DNA of 64,000 bases from Alkalicoccus chagannorensis DSM 18086 (GTDB taxonomy: Bacteria; Bacillota; Bacilli; Bacillales; Salisediminibacteriaceae), in NCBI RefSeq assembly GCF_000429725.1, contig NZ_KE386944.1:62001-126000 (forward strand). The letters run 5' to 3'. Each line of letters opens with the position of its first letter. Within the stretch, counting starts at the first letter, position 1. The position numbers and the translations under genes are program-made. The notes beneath the pieces were generated by a model. That model was given only the letters and a program-made list of their open reading frames with translations. It did not search any database and was not told the origin of the DNA. This document shows, piece after piece, positions 1-8,443 of the stretch.

Positions 1-971
1 CTGGGCCAACCGGAACAAACACGGTGGAGAGTGCGCTGAAGATTGCGCGTAAAATGACGGGTCGTACCGATATCGTGAGCTTCACGAACGGATTCCACGG
101 TATGACAATCGGTTCCCTTGCTGTTACCGGCAACTCCATGAAGCGTAAAGGAGCTGGAATTCCACTCAGCCACACGGTGACGATGCCGTATGATACGTTT
201 ATGGACGACGGCTACGACACACTTGACTATTTCGAGCGCTTTCTGCAGGACAACGGAAGCGGCGTTGCGATTCCAGCTGCCGTAATCTTTGAAACTGTTC
301 AAGGCGAAGGCGGCATTAATGCTGCAAGCATGGAATGGATGCAGCGTCTGGAACGTATCTGCCGTGAATGGGGTATCCTGCTGATCGTCGACGATGTTCA
401 GGCAGGTGTTGGACGTACAGGTACGTTCTTCTCCTTCGAACCAGCCGGCATCAAGCCGGATGTGATCTGCCTGTCCAAATCCATCGGCGGCTATGGCCTT
501 CCGCTTGCGATCACGCTGATCAAACCGGAGCTGGACAAGTGGATTCCGGGCGAGCACAACGGAACGTTCCGCGGAAACAATATGGCTTTTGTGACGGCAA
601 CAGAATCCCTCTCCTACTGGGAGAATGACGAATTCGAAAAGAGCATTCAGGATAAAGCTGCCACAGTAACGGACTTCCTCAGCCGCATGGTCGAGGAGTA
701 TCCGGAAATGAAGGCGAAGCTGAAAGGACGCGGCCTGATGCAAGGAATTCATTCCGATGTGGAAGGATTCAGCGAAAAGGTAGCAGAGCATGCCTTTGAA
801 CGTCAGCTCATCATGGAAACAGCAGGCGGGAACGATGAAGTATTCAAGCTTTTCCCACCGCTGAACATCGATGAAGAAGGTCTCCAGCAGGGACTGGATA
901 TCATTGAACTGAGTATCCAGGATGCGCTCGTATCGATGAACCTGAAAGAAAAAGAAGCAGTCACACAATAA
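1..971 (+). CDS. ectB: Diaminobutyrate--2-oxoglutarate transaminase EctB (5' end outside window)
   Basis: Transfers the amino group of glutamate to L-aspartate-4-semialdehyde, giving L-2,4-diaminobutyrate, the first committed step of ectoine synthesis (PLP enzyme, cytosol). The frame is open from the first bases (GPTGTN, then ESALKIARK), so the true start lies upstream; about 322 codons are visible of the family's roughly 420-430. Class III aminotransferase signs are present: VDDVQAG and, after it, LSKSIGG, whose lysine (codon 477-479) should be the Schiff-base residue. The stop is TAA at 969-971, 36 bases before ectC, so the two are co-transcribed; ectA is expected just outside the window. 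A GTG at 24 is an internal codon, not a start. Confidence 0.96.
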   Translation, partial: GPTGTNTVESALKIARKMTGRTDIVSFTNGFHGMTIGSLAVTGNSMKRKGAGIPLSHTVTMPYDTFMDDGYDTLDYFERFLQDNGSGVAIPAAVIFETVQGEGGINAASMEWMQRLERICREWGILLIVDDVQAGVGRTGTFFSFEPAGIKPDVICLSKSIGGYGLPLAITLIKPELDKWIPGEHNGTFRGNNMAFVTATESLSYWENDEFEKSIQDKAATVTDFLSRMVEEYPEMKAKLKGRGLMQGIHSDVEGFSEKVAEHAFERQLIMETAGGNDEVFKLFPPLNIDEEGLQQGLDIIELSIQDALVSMNLKEKEAVTQ

Positions 972-1007
972 ATCAATCCGGCAGTCAGCCAAGGAGGACA
1001 ATACAGC

Positions 1008-1403
1008 ATGAAGGTAGTAAAACTCGACGATATCATTGGATCCGATCAGCATATCGACGGTGGTAACTGGGAAAGCCGCCGCCTTATCCTCAAGAAGGAC
1101 GGTATGGGCTACTCGGTACACGACACGGTCATCAAAGCAGGAACGGAAACACACATCTGGTACAAAAACCACTTGGAATCTGTCTACTGCATTGAAGGAG
1201 AAGGCGAAGTAGAGACGGTGAAAGACGGCAAAATCTGGCCGATTAAAGCCAATGAACTCTACGCGCTGGATGAGCACGACGAACACTATCTCCGTGCCAA
1301 CAAAGGCGTGGACATGCGGATGGTGTGCGTATTCAATCCGGCAATCACCGGCCGGGAAGTGCACGACGAAGACGGCGCCTACAAGCTCGTCGACGACGAA
1401 TAA
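1008..1403 (+). CDS. ectC: L-ectoine synthase EctC
   Basis: Closes the ring of N-gamma-acetyl-diaminobutyrate to ectoine, the last step of the pathway. It is 131 residues, the usual length, and folds as a small cupin. The three iron ligands known from characterised EctC proteins fall at the same positions here: Glu57 (NHLESVY), Tyr85 (NELYALD) and His93 (DEHYL). The ATG follows AAGGAGG with 9 bases between. It is the last gene of the ectoine operon and is followed 13 bases after its stop by a strong terminator. Ectoine production marks the host as salt-adapted. Confidence 0.97.
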   Translation: MKVVKLDDIIGSDQHIDGGNWESRRLILKKDGMGYSVHDTVIKAGTETHIWYKNHLESVYCIEGEGEVETVKDGKIWPIKANELYALDEHDEHYLRANKGVDMRMVCVFNPAITGREVHDEDGAYKLVDDE

Positions 1404-1416
1404 GTTTGACTGGATC

Positions 1417-1450
1417 AGCCCTGCGGCATACTGCCGCAGGGCTTTCTTTT
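1417..1450 (+). terminator. Rho-independent terminator of the ect operon
   Basis: A perfect 12-bp stem (AGCCCTGCGGCA, loop TAC, TGCCGCAGGGCT) followed by a T-rich run, starting 13 bases after the ectC stop. Confidence 0.93.
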
Positions 1451-1731
1451 TCTTTCTTTGCATGGGAAATATAAAATGCTCCACGTCTGTTGATTACCCA
1501 TTTATTAGGGAAATATGTATTGGGTGCAGCGGCTGCAGTATTTCTTTGCTTGCCGTGGAGAAAGCTTTCATCTTCCCTCGAAGAACGCCGGGGAGATCTT
1601 CCAGCTTTCTTTTTCCACAGGCGTCTCGAAAGAACACCTTGCCACTGCGACATGTTTGATCATAAGGAAGAAAGGATGCAGCACCCTCCTTCCTTACAAA
1701 GAAAGGCTCGTTTTTCCTAAGATTTTAGGAA

Positions 1732-1815
1732 AGCATACGTTTTCATACAAGGAGACGGCTGCATCGCACGCTGCGCGCCGTTCCGACCAAAGGGCGCTTT
1801 GCGCTTTTGTTCAGA
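1732..1815 (+). repeat. Class A interspersed repeat, short copy
   Basis: Begins with a TACGTTTTCATACAAGGAGACGG-like block (first 20 bases ATACGTTTTCATACAAGGAG) and ends in the hairpin ACCAAAGGGCGCTTTGCGCTTTTGT. Compare 5219-5346, 21892-22022, 40986-41135 and 58066-58200, which have the same order of blocks. Confidence 0.7.
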
Positions 1816-1856
1816 GAAAAAGCATTGCAGCTTTTTTTAGAAAAAGAGCGGCGCGC

Positions 1857-1960
1857 AGCCGGCGACTCCGGGAGGATCAGGACGATTCGAAGATCCGGCT
1901 GCCGGAGGCAGACTAGCTGAGAGAGTCCCCTCCGGAAAGCGCCCGGCGGAAGCAGAGCGT
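1857..1960 (+). repeat. Class B repeat (Bacillaceae-type intergenic element), degenerate
   Basis: Contains GCGACTCCGGGAGGATCAGG near the left side and CCGGAAAGCGCCCGGCGGAAG at the right. The same left and right blocks, with variable middles, occur at 6535-6753, 22870-22990, 41163-41275 and 60272-60472. From memory this layout (GCGACTCC...GGAAAGCG-CCGCCTG-AGCGG) resembles intergenic repeats common in Bacillaceae genomes. Confidence 0.55.
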
Positions 1961-2197
1961 CTCTCCGTATTCCAAATAAGAAGCTCTTTCGGAAGGGCTG
2001 GGGTAACCTGCCGTTAGGTGGTTGAAACGGCTGGGCCACCGGCGGTTGTTGAGTGACCGCCGGGCTCAACGTCTGCTCCGCTCCCAAACCACGAGCCCAT
2101 ACAAAGGACCTTCCATGATTTCAACCACGATTGCATTGCCACACTTCCAGGCATACCTGAGCGGATTACGCCGTAAATATCAAACTCTCTTTACAAA

Positions 2198-2233
2198 CAA
2201 AAAAGGCCGACTCTAGTTTCTGTAGAGACGACC
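2198..2233 (-). terminator. Terminator of the 79-residue protein gene
   Basis: Read on the minus strand: GGTCGTCTCTA, loop CAGAAAC, TAGAGTCGGCC, then a run of T. One mismatch and one G-U pair in an 11-bp stem. It lies 19 bases past the stop of the gene at 2252-2491. Confidence 0.8.
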
Positions 2234-2251
2234 CTCTTTTCACGCGGTGCC

Positions 2252-2491
2252 TTATACTTTTTCAATCACGTATGCGCGCTTTTCGCGGAAATACTTTTCT
2301 CCGTCTTCAGATGAATGCTCGAAAAAGCCATTAAACGAACTTGCCACAAGGTACTCTCGCTCCGGCTCTGTGAAAAGTTGTTCTTCGTTCGTGGAGAGCA
2401 GCAGGACATCGGTTGTTGAAACGAAGCTGTCCAGCTCTCGTGCAGAATAATTTTTTCCTATTTCAAGTTCATTCAGACGATATTGAGTCAT
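2252..2491 (-). CDS. Hypothetical protein, 79 residues
   Basis: I do not recognise the family. The protein is small, soluble and acidic, has no signal peptide or membrane segment, and ends in a KRAYVIEKV strand-like tail. The start was placed at the ATG of MTQYRLNE because AAAGGAGG lies seven bases ahead of it; the longer frame has no such site. Its own terminator follows (2198-2233), so it is a stand-alone transcript, divergent from the membrane protein gene at 2630. The clear ribosome site and terminator make a real gene likely. Confidence 0.72.
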   Translation of the reverse strand: MTQYRLNELEIGKNYSARELDSFVSTTDVLLLSTNEEQLFTEPEREYLVASSFNGFFEHSSEDGEKYFREKRAYVIEKV

Positions 2492-2629
2492 GAAAAAACC
2501 TCCTTTTGTAGTGATAATAGTCTGTTTCCCTAGGACATCCGTCAATAAACATCAGAACTGGGAAACTGAAGGAATTTCCTGTCGCTGCACTGCGCATGGT
2601 ATGATGTCATAAGAAAGGGGGAGTGAGCG

Positions 2630-3457
2630 TTGGATATACCTTGGAAAGACAGGGGGACGGCGGCCGTCGGTTACCTCGTTCCAATTATCATGCCTATTCC
2701 AGGCTTGATTCTTCTCGTACTCTACATATACTGGCGGGTGATTCAAAAAGAATCTGCCTACGCTGCCGAACATACGAGAGAGCATTTGAATTTTCAGTTC
2801 ACCTTGCAGCTGTTTACCTTCCTGCTGCTCGGTATCAATGCGTTTTTATTGTGGGGGCCTGCGCTGCCGGACTTCGGTATTCCGGCCTGGTCGGCTTATT
2901 TGACGCTGTTCGCCGGATTTGGTTTCTGGGTATTGGGCGGCGCAGCCGTGCTGATCGCGTACGTATTCATGCTCATCGGGCTGATCGCTTCTCTCAGTGG
3001 AAGCGCGTGGACGCCGCCGTCGCTGCAGCTGTTTGCCGATGTGGAAAAAGGTCCGCTCCCGGAGCGCCTGACCGCAGCGGCCGCCTGGCTGCTCCCGATG
3101 CTTGTTCCGGTACCGCTCCTGTCGCTTGGGCTCGTGTACGCAGGGAGTCTGGTGGTACCGCCTGCGATGCCGGAAGGAAAGGCTGCCTGGCGCAGCGCCG
3201 TTCGCTTTCAGCTTATTACGCAGCTGATGTTAGTTTCTCTTCTGACAGCGATGCTTGTCATGATGCAGCTGGTCGATCCGGCGGCGTTTTTCCCTTCTGT
3301 CATCACACTCATCCTGGTACTGCTGCTCGCCCTCGGCATGACCACCTGGTATGTACTCATGGGCACCGCTCTGCTCGGAGCAGCGTTCGGGTCCCGTGTC
3401 CAGCTGCCATTTACGAAAAACAGAAAGGAGGAGGATGCCCATGTGGCAGACTACTGA
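2630..3457 (+). CDS. Membrane protein with two DUF4870-like (Tic20-like) halves
   Basis: A 275-residue polytopic membrane protein. Each half repeats the same plan: a polar start, a hydrophobic pair, an H-x-REHLNFQ or AVRFQLITQ segment that resembles the DUF4870 core, then two to three more hydrophobic segments (residues about 15-130 and 145-265). This suggests an internal duplication of a DUF4870-type unit. The start is TTG with AAAGGGGGAGTG before it. Function is unknown; the Tic20-like fold alone does not set one. It overlaps the start of the next gene by 17 bases, so the two are translationally coupled. Confidence 0.75.
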   Translation: MDIPWKDRGTAAVGYLVPIIMPIPGLILLVLYIYWRVIQKESAYAAEHTREHLNFQFTLQLFTFLLLGINAFLLWGPALPDFGIPAWSAYLTLFAGFGFWVLGGAAVLIAYVFMLIGLIASLSGSAWTPPSLQLFADVEKGPLPERLTAAAAWLLPMLVPVPLLSLGLVYAGSLVVPPAMPEGKAAWRSAVRFQLITQLMLVSLLTAMLVMMQLVDPAAFFPSVITLILVLLLALGMTTWYVLMGTALLGAAFGSRVQLPFTKNRKEEDAHVADY

Positions 3458-5036
3458 CGAACTCGAACAACTGCTGCTGGAACTAACGAGGTGGGAAAGC
3501 CGCACCTTGACGCAGGGAGAGCGTGAATTTCCGCTGAAACTGCAGGAAAAAATCCGGCAGCTCCCCTATTTTCAACAGCATAAATCACGTATCCGCCTCC
3601 ACGAAGCGGACCACGGCAGGCGCGCCTTAACCGCACTGTATCGGAGCCCCGAAGCAGCAGACCGGGAGACGGTCGTCCTGCTCAGCCATTTCGACACGGT
3701 CCAGACCGAAGAATATGGACAGCTCGAGCCCTTTGCCTGCGATCCGGAGGCTTTGACACAGAAGTTCCGCGACGCGCCGGATACTCTCCCGGCCGCCGCC
3801 CGCGAGGATCTTTTATCAGGAGAGTACTTGTTCGGCCGCGGCACGATGGACATGAAGATGGGCCTCGCGCTCCACATGCAGCTTCTCGCCCGGGCAGCCG
3901 CAGAACAATGGAAGCTCAACCTGCTGCTCGTCACTGTCCCCGATGAAGAAGTCGATTCGGCCGGCATGCGCGCCGTCGTTCCCGAGCTGCCGGTACTCGA
4001 GCAGGAAGAGGACCTCCACTACACCCTTTTTCTGAACAGCGAGCCCTCGTTTACGCAGCAGCCCGGCGATAACACGCACTACATCTACTCCGGCTCTATG
4101 GGCAAAATCATGCCCGGCGCGCTCTTCTTCGGCAAAGAAACGCATGCAGGAGAACCGCTCAGCGGTATTACCGCCGCCTTTATGTCATCCTACGTTTCCC
4201 AGGCGATGGAATGGAATCCGGCGTTCCGGGAACAGCACTTCGGCGAACAAACCCCGCTGCCTGTCGCCCTGCAGCTCCGGGATCTGAAATCCGGGTATTC
4301 GACCCAGACCCCGTACCGGGCCGCTGCTCTGTACAACGTTTTCACCCTCAAGCAGGACGCCTCCCAGGTGATGACTGCCTTCACCTCCATCGTGGAAAAG
4401 GCGATGCAGCGCTGCCAGCAGGAGTACGACACCATCTGCCGGCGCGAAGGGGCTGACGGGGTGCAGCCGATGCGTGTCCTTCGGTATGAAGAACTGGAGG
4501 CGTATGTGAGAGAGAAGTTTGAACCGGCGGAGCTCGAAGAAGAGATACGAACCGTCATGGAGAAAGAAAACTGGGATGAACGGGAGCAGTCGATCCGCAT
4601 AGTCGGTGAATGGATGCTGCTCTGTCCGGAACTGGCACCGGCCGTCGTCCTGTTTTTTGCACCGCCGTATTATCCTCCGGTAAACGCCTCGGAAGATGAG
4701 CGGGTCCAGCGGGTGATGCAGCTGCTGGAGCATCCGGCGCAATCGAGCCGGAGGCCTGTCCGGCATGTGCACTATTTTAACGGCATTTGTGACCTGAGCT
4801 ACGTTGGATACAGCCAGCCGCCAGAAGAGCTCGACAGTTACCGCAAGAACACGCCGGTGTGGGGACGAAGCTACACGATTCCGTTTGAAGCCATGCGGCA
4901 GCTGGATGCGCCTGTACTGAACGTCGGCCCGTTCGGCAAAGACCCGCACCAGCGGACCGAGCGGCTGCACCGGCGCAGCGCATTCGAAGAAACGCCCGGA
5001 ATGCTCGCTTCCCTGCTGGCCACCTGGGGGGAGTGA
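3441..5036 (+). CDS. rocB: RocB-like M20 family peptidase/deacylase
   Basis: A 531-residue zinc hydrolase of peptidase family M20, closest in layout and length to Bacillus RocB (arginine utilisation, about 566 residues). Visible metal-site motifs are SHFDTV, LFGRGTMDMKMG and TVPDEEVDS, with the usual Asp and Glu-Glu. The later HAGEPLSG segment fits the dimerisation lid with its histidine. Two ATGs (3435, 3441) lie beside AAAGGAGGAGG; 3441 has proper spacing. It overlaps the preceding membrane protein gene. Its substrate cannot be told from the sequence; RocB itself has no firmly assigned reaction. The C-terminal third carries an acidic region typical of the whole window. Confidence 0.8.
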   Translation: MWQTTDELEQLLLELTRWESRTLTQGEREFPLKLQEKIRQLPYFQQHKSRIRLHEADHGRRALTALYRSPEAADRETVVLLSHFDTVQTEEYGQLEPFACDPEALTQKFRDAPDTLPAAAREDLLSGEYLFGRGTMDMKMGLALHMQLLARAAAEQWKLNLLLVTVPDEEVDSAGMRAVVPELPVLEQEEDLHYTLFLNSEPSFTQQPGDNTHYIYSGSMGKIMPGALFFGKETHAGEPLSGITAAFMSSYVSQAMEWNPAFREQHFGEQTPLPVALQLRDLKSGYSTQTPYRAAALYNVFTLKQDASQVMTAFTSIVEKAMQRCQQEYDTICRREGADGVQPMRVLRYEELEAYVREKFEPAELEEEIRTVMEKENWDEREQSIRIVGEWMLLCPELAPAVVLFFAPPYYPPVNASEDERVQRVMQLLEHPAQSSRRPVRHVHYFNGICDLSYVGYSQPPEELDSYRKNTPVWGRSYTIPFEAMRQLDAPVLNVGPFGKDPHQRTERLHRRSAFEETPGMLASLLATWGE

Positions 5037-5184
5037 GAGATTCTTTAACATCTTTTAGAGGATTCTTCACTTTTCTGAAACACGCACTTAATCTCTGTCT
5101 GCTATAGTAAGAATTGTACACGGAACAGCACATGGTTCCCCCTCTTCATGAAGATGACTCCCCCTTAAAGATTCTTCATGCAGT

Positions 5185-5213
5185 AAAGCCGGCCCTCGGG
5201 CCGGCTTTTTGTT
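5185..5213 (+). terminator. Terminator downstream of the M20 peptidase
   Basis: AGCCGGCCC, loop TC, GGGCCGGCT followed by TTTTTGTTTT. It lies about 150 bases past the stop of the gene ending at 5036; the gap in between holds no gene. Confidence 0.88.
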
Positions 5214-5218
5214 TTGAT

Positions 5219-5346
5219 AAGAATGTATACGTTCTAATACAGGGTGACGGCGCAGCAAGCTGCTCGGGAAGCAGGAAGAACCCGTGCCCTCAAAGAACCT
5301 GCGGTACACGCAGCTCCGATCAAAAGGCGCTCCGCTGCAAAGCAGA
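5219..5346 (+). repeat. Class A interspersed repeat
   Basis: Blocks in order: GTATACGTTCTAATACAGGG, TGACGGCGCAGCAAGCTGC, TCGGGAAGCAGGAAG, CCCTCAAAGAACCTGCGG, then CCGATCAAAAGGCGCTCCGC. The first four blocks match 21892-22022 almost base for base, although the genes around the two sites are unrelated. Confidence 0.85.
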
Positions 5347-5402
5347 AGCACCCGGAGCTCGTGCCGCGGGTGCTTGGTCATTGCCGTATTTACTTGTCTT
5401 GA

Positions 5403-5750
5403 TCAATCAATCTCCATGCCGGCAGGGGCATCTTTGACAACGACGAGCACCTTTCCTTCATCGAGCTTTTCTTCCAGCTCTTCGGCGTGGTATTCCTCGA
5501 ATCCCAGTTCTTCCAGCTTCGCCCGGAGTTCTTCGCCTTTTTTGCGGAACACATTACGGGCGGCGGTTCCGAGGGTTTCTTCATCGAGGCCGATCGTATC
5601 AGCTTCCGCATGATCCGCAATCCGCTCAGTCCGGTCCTCGTCGTGGGTGAGAACATAAATGTTGTCTTCGTCGATGTTTTTGCGTCTCAGATCCTGAATG
5701 GCCTCCACGACTTCCTTATCTTTAGAAAATTCCTGATGAATCGGCTGCAT
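5403..5750 (-). CDS. YflT-like general stress protein (GSP17M domain)
   Basis: A 115-residue soluble protein of the heat-stress-induced YflT/GSP17M kind (B. subtilis YflT is of similar length). The domain starts with a short strand, helix and the pattern KNIDEDNIYVLTHDEDRTERIAD, split here only by my reading, and ends with KVLVVVKDAP. The start at 5750 has GAAAGGA eight bases ahead; a longer frame to 5840 lacks a ribosome site. In B. subtilis the family is under the general stress sigma factor; I cannot find a clean SigB promoter upstream, so regulation is unproven here. The role in the cell is unknown. Confidence 0.78.
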   Translation of the reverse strand: MQPIHQEFSKDKEVVEAIQDLRRKNIDEDNIYVLTHDEDRTERIADHAEADTIGLDEETLGTAARNVFRKKGEELRAKLEELGFEEYHAEELEEKLDEGKVLVVVKDAPAGMEID

Positions 5751-6034
5751 CGCTCTCATCCTTTCAAACATGATATCAGCAGCATACTGCTGGATTACAG
5801 AAGGTGTACCACGTGCAGGGCGGTTAAAAACGTATTCCATCGAATTAGGAATATATGCTTACATTTTCCTTTTATCTCCTCTTTACAAATGTTGTAAGTG
5901 TCATATAGCCCTGCCAAAGAGGGCGCCACGCTTTCCGTGGATTTCTCACAAAATACCACAGCCGGAAACCTTGCTATTAGAGGGGTTCAGGGTGGATAAT
6001 AGGGAGAACAGGCAAGCAGAAGGGGGTGTCGTGT

Positions 6035-6481
6035 ATGGAATGGCGAGAAGAAACATTGATCCCAACGCACATCGAAGTTCTCTGGAATGTCTTTCAGGAT
6101 GCAAACATCTCCGACATACTACCCAGTGTGGAAACGCATGAGCTGGTGGAGGGGAAGCCGGACAGTGAAGGAGCCCGGCATCGTCAGACGTATCGCTGCG
6201 GAAGAAAAGTGTCCACGCATATCGTGGAAACATTCAAGTATATCGACGAACCTTCCTATAAAGAAAAAGAAATTGCCTTTCAGCTGCAGGATGCCTATCA
6301 AATCCGGCTCCGTTTTCAGCTGAGGAAACTGAACGAAAATGAAACGATGTTTATATATGAGGGAGAATACGAAGCAGTAAACTTCGTAGCAAGAATCAAG
6401 CATAAATTCGTAGAAAAAGACACAGAGCGCCGGATGGTCCAGCGTTTTGTCCAGCGGGTTCGAGAAGAGACCGGCGCCTGA
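6035..6481 (+). CDS. SRPBCC (START/Bet v1-like) family protein
   Basis: A 148-residue protein with the SRPBCC layout: an N-terminal strand (EETLIPTHIEVLWNVFQD) then a helix, a run of strands and a long C-terminal helix (TERRMVQRFVQRVREE). Such proteins bind hydrophobic ligands in a deep pocket; the ligand is unknown. The start ATG at 6035 follows AAGGGGG by eight bases. The terminator hairpin begins before the stop codon, so the last codons form its left arm. No partner gene: it stands alone between repeats. Confidence 0.72.
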   Translation: MEWREETLIPTHIEVLWNVFQDANISDILPSVETHELVEGKPDSEGARHRQTYRCGRKVSTHIVETFKYIDEPSYKEKEIAFQLQDAYQIRLRFQLRKLNENETMFIYEGEYEAVNFVARIKHKFVEKDTERRMVQRFVQRVREETGA

Positions 6482-6503
6482 AAAGGGTGCCGGTCTCTTT
6501 TTT
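6467..6503 (+). terminator. Terminator overlapping the SRPBCC stop codon
   Basis: GAGACCGGCGCC, loop TGAAAAG, GGTGCCGGTCTC, then six T. The left arm is coding sequence and the TGA stop is the first part of the loop. Confidence 0.9.
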
Positions 6504-6534
6504 CGGGTTCTAAAAGAAATGTTGGGGTAGAGCT

Positions 6535-6753
6535 TCATTTCCGTGGCATCTTTTCTTCCGTTTCAGACGGACGCCTGCCAAGGGGCGCTGCCCTCCATGA
6601 TCCTCGCGCTTCGGGAAGGATGTTCGGACGGCGCTTGATTCTCATAGCGTTGCCGTCCTTCCCTCCTGAAAAGGGTTCGTTGTTGTTTGTTCTTTTCAAA
6701 GAGGATCCTAGGTGCCATGTGAAAAGCGTCGGAGCATGCCTGAGCCTGTTCAA
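6535..6753 (-). repeat. Class B long repeat, copy 1 (inverted relative to 60272-60472)
   Basis: Its reverse complement starts TTGAACAGGCTCAGGCATGC, continues with a CTCTTTGAAAAG block and CTTTTCAGGAG, then AATCAAGCGCCGTCCGAAC, and ends CTGAAACGGAAGAAAAGATG. The same blocks in the same order and spacing make up 60272-60472 on the plus strand. A 72-codon minus frame inside translates to a peptide similar to one in the other copy, but the other copy has an in-frame stop, so I treat it as a repeat rather than a gene. Confidence 0.85.
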
Positions 6754-6900
6754 AAGGTGAATGAGAACCAGCAGGATGGTATTCGGAAGAAGACGGCGTC
6801 ACGCGCTGCGCGCTTTCATGTGAGAGCCGGCAGGCAGCGTGTTGTTCGAGCTGAAACCTCATTTTCTTTTCTTCGTACAGATACAAAGGAGGGAGTTTCT

Positions 6901-7272
6901 GTGGAACAGACTCTAGTGGCTGTGCTGGTTGTGATTGTGCTGGCTGTAGCCTTGATCCGCGGCGGGCGGAGGCTGAAGGAGTGGCTGGACAACAACAAGC
7001 AGCCCGAAGAGCCGCATGAAGTTCGCGTCACGTCCAAGCGGAAAGAAACCACCCGCCGGAGAAGTCCGGGCAGACCGGGCGGGGGCATCTCAATCGGCAG
7101 AAGTCATACGTCAGAAACGTATTATGTCACGCTGGAACTGGAAGATGGACGCAGGCAGGAATTCAGGATCAAAGGACATCAATACGCGGAGATGGCGGAA
7201 GAGGACACAGGCACCGCCGTTCTGCAGGGAACTCGGCTCGTCTCATTTACGAGAGAAGGCGCCGGCTCCTAG
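6901..7272 (+). CDS. DUF2500 family protein
   Basis: A 123-residue protein with one N-terminal membrane segment (residues about 3-20), a basic, Gly-rich linker with a THRRRSPGRPGG-like stretch, and a C-terminal beta domain (YYVTLELEDGRRQEFRIKG ... YAEMAEEDTG) that matches the DUF2500 pattern including the final GTRLVSF. The start is GTG at 6901 with AAGGAGGG eight bases ahead; an upstream frame runs back through repeat sequence and is not coding. The function of the family is unknown; the layout suggests a membrane-anchored domain, facing either side. Confidence 0.8.
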   Translation: MEQTLVAVLVVIVLAVALIRGGRRLKEWLDNNKQPEEPHEVRVTSKRKETTRRRSPGRPGGGISIGRSHTSETYYVTLELEDGRRQEFRIKGHQYAEMAEEDTGTAVLQGTRLVSFTREGAGS

Positions 7273-7328
7273 CGTGGTCCGTGCAGCCGGACGGTCCTCG
7301 ATGCAAACAGGGAAATCCGCGGCGGACG

Positions 7329-7604
7329 TCAGGAGAGAAGGCGGATGTCGATCCCTTCTCTGTCGAGCGCATACAGCAGCTGCTGTTCGAGATGGGCAGA
7401 GGCTGCGGCGAGGGTGGTACGAAGGTGGACGGTCTGCTCGGGGGTCTCGATCGAGAACAGGAGGATATCGTCCTGCCTGGCAGCATCGATGTGCCACCCG
7501 CACGCATCCGTCCGTCTTCTCCATCGCTGCAGCAGGGTGGTCGTCTGCTTCTCTGCCCTGCGTACCTCGGTCGTTTCAAGGTGGTGCTGGTTTTCGCTGA
7601 ACAT
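7329..7604 (-). CDS. Hypothetical protein, 91 residues
   Basis: I do not recognise it. It is soluble, rich in Gln, Arg and His at the N-terminus (MFSENQHHLETTEVRRAEKQ) and ends in a helix and a short IDIRLLS strand. GAGGAG lies nine bases ahead of the ATG at 7604. It runs convergent to the DUF2500 gene (57 bases between stops). Several frames are open here, so coding is likely but not certain. Confidence 0.45.
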   Translation of the reverse strand: MFSENQHHLETTEVRRAEKQTTTLLQRWRRRTDACGWHIDAARQDDILLFSIETPEQTVHLRTTLAAASAHLEQQLLYALDREGIDIRLLS

Positions 7605-7720
7605 CGTGCATCACTCCTCGGATAGATTGTCAGCACACATCTCCTGAAACAACCGTATCCGCACGGTTGTTTTCCCTTGAGTCCAGGGAGGAGAAGGTTG
7701 TCCATTCCTCTATTATGACG
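7605..7720. other. Spacer with a small hairpin
   Basis: Part of a gene-free stretch (7605-7917). AACAACCGT and ACGGTTGTT form a 9-bp stem at 7648-7671, followed on the plus strand by TTCCCTT. No gene on that strand ends close by, so its role is unclear; it lies in the leader of the minus-strand gene starting at 7604. Confidence 0.4.
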
Positions 7721-7753
7721 AAAAAGCCCTTCGTTCATGATGAACGAAGGGCT
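7721..7753 (-). terminator. Terminator of the aldehyde dehydrogenase-DUF779 operon
   Basis: A near-perfect 14-bp stem (AGCCCTTCGTTCAT on both strands, short central loop) followed on the minus strand by TTTTTCGTC. It lies 165 bases past the DUF779 stop; the bases between (7754-7917) show no gene. Confidence 0.85.
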
Positions 7754-7917
7754 GTCTTTCTGCCGTCATTCATCGTCCAGAGCACAACGCTCTGCTGGCG
7801 GAAGCACCTTGCCGGGGGCAGGCTGCTGTGGAGTCATCAAGCCAGATCTCTCGTCCACTCAGGATAAATGTATGCTGTTGTTCGTGAGTATACGCTCTTT
7901 GGCTCCTGCTGTCCAGT

Positions 7918-8274
7918 CTACAGCTGGAGTTCGCGCTTTTCTTCGTCACTAAAGACCCTGGAACGGGTGAAGAACCGCTTTCCTTCCGGTCCCTCCAGGG
8001 AAAACATCCCGCCCCGTCCATCAACGACATCGATGATCAGCTGCGTGTGTTTCCAGTATTCGTACTGGTCGCGTGACATGTAGAAGGGACTGCCGCCGAT
8101 CGCGCCGAGGTGCACGTCCTGCTCTCCCACGCGGAGTTCTCCTGCCGGATAGCACATCGGGGAGCTGCCATCGCAGCAGCCGCCGGACTGATGGAACATC
8201 AAGTCACCATGGATGGACTGCAGCTTCTCGATCAGTGCCTCGGCCTCTTCTGTCGCTGTCACTCGTTCTGTCAT
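7918..8274 (-). CDS. DUF779 protein, partner of aldehyde dehydrogenase
   Basis: A 118-residue protein of the DUF779 family, which commonly sits beside acetaldehyde dehydrogenase genes and is thought to help or accompany the enzyme. The Cys-rich motif SGGCCDGSSPMC at residues about 30-41 is typical and may bind a metal. The start ATG at 8274 follows AAAGGAG by nine bases; longer readings have no ribosome site. It is 169 bases downstream of the aldehyde dehydrogenase stop, with a class A-like repeat between and no terminator, so it should be on the same transcript. Confidence 0.85.
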   Translation of the reverse strand: MTERVTATEEAEALIEKLQSIHGDLMFHQSGGCCDGSSPMCYPAGELRVGEQDVHLGAIGGSPFYMSRDQYEYWKHTQLIIDVVDGRGGMFSLEGPEGKRFFTRSRVFSDEEKRELQL

Positions 8275-8299
8275 CGGTAATGGCTCCTTTCCTGGTTCG

Positions 8300-8440
8300 T
8301 AATAAAGCAAAAGGTAGCAGCGGAGGAAGACGTCGGCTTTGTCCGCTGTAAGGGAAAAACGAAGGACTTGTTCTTCCCTCCAAGAACCTGCAGCGACGCG
8401 CGCAAGCTGTTCCGCTTTTGTACTGAAAGTTCCTGCCGCC
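8300..8440 (+). repeat. Class A-like repeat, decayed
   Basis: Contains GAGGAAGACGTCGGC, then CTTCCCTCCAAGAACCTGCAG and GCTGTTCCGCTTTTGTAC, the same order of blocks as 58066-58200 but without the full hairpin. It fills the gap between aldehyde dehydrogenase and DUF779 inside one transcript. Confidence 0.5.
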
Positions 8441-8443
8441 GGC

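Larger units (their letters stand above)
1453..2197. other. Gene-poor stretch rich in degenerate repeats
   Basis: No convincing gene is seen. The stretch holds a class A repeat (1732-1815), a class B repeat (1857-1960) and GC-rich inverted sequences around 1990-2090. A 33-codon reading frame at 2115-2216 has AAAGGA six bases before its ATG, but it runs into the terminator of the opposite gene and resembles nothing known to me. The rest looks like decayed sequence. Confidence 0.6.

Noticed and set aside
2115-2216. 33-codon plus frame with AAAGGA before ATG
   Set aside because: Ends within the terminator of the opposite gene and matches no family; decayed sequence is as likely.
6563-6753. Small minus-strand protein inside the class B repeat (MNRLRHAPTLF start)
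   Set aside because: The matching frame in the other copy (60.27 kb) is broken by a stop codon and neither has a ribosome site, so a repeat is the simpler reading.
7648-7671. Terminator on the plus strand
   Set aside because: The stem is good but no plus-strand gene ends nearby, and the following T run is broken by C. Reported only as a hairpin.
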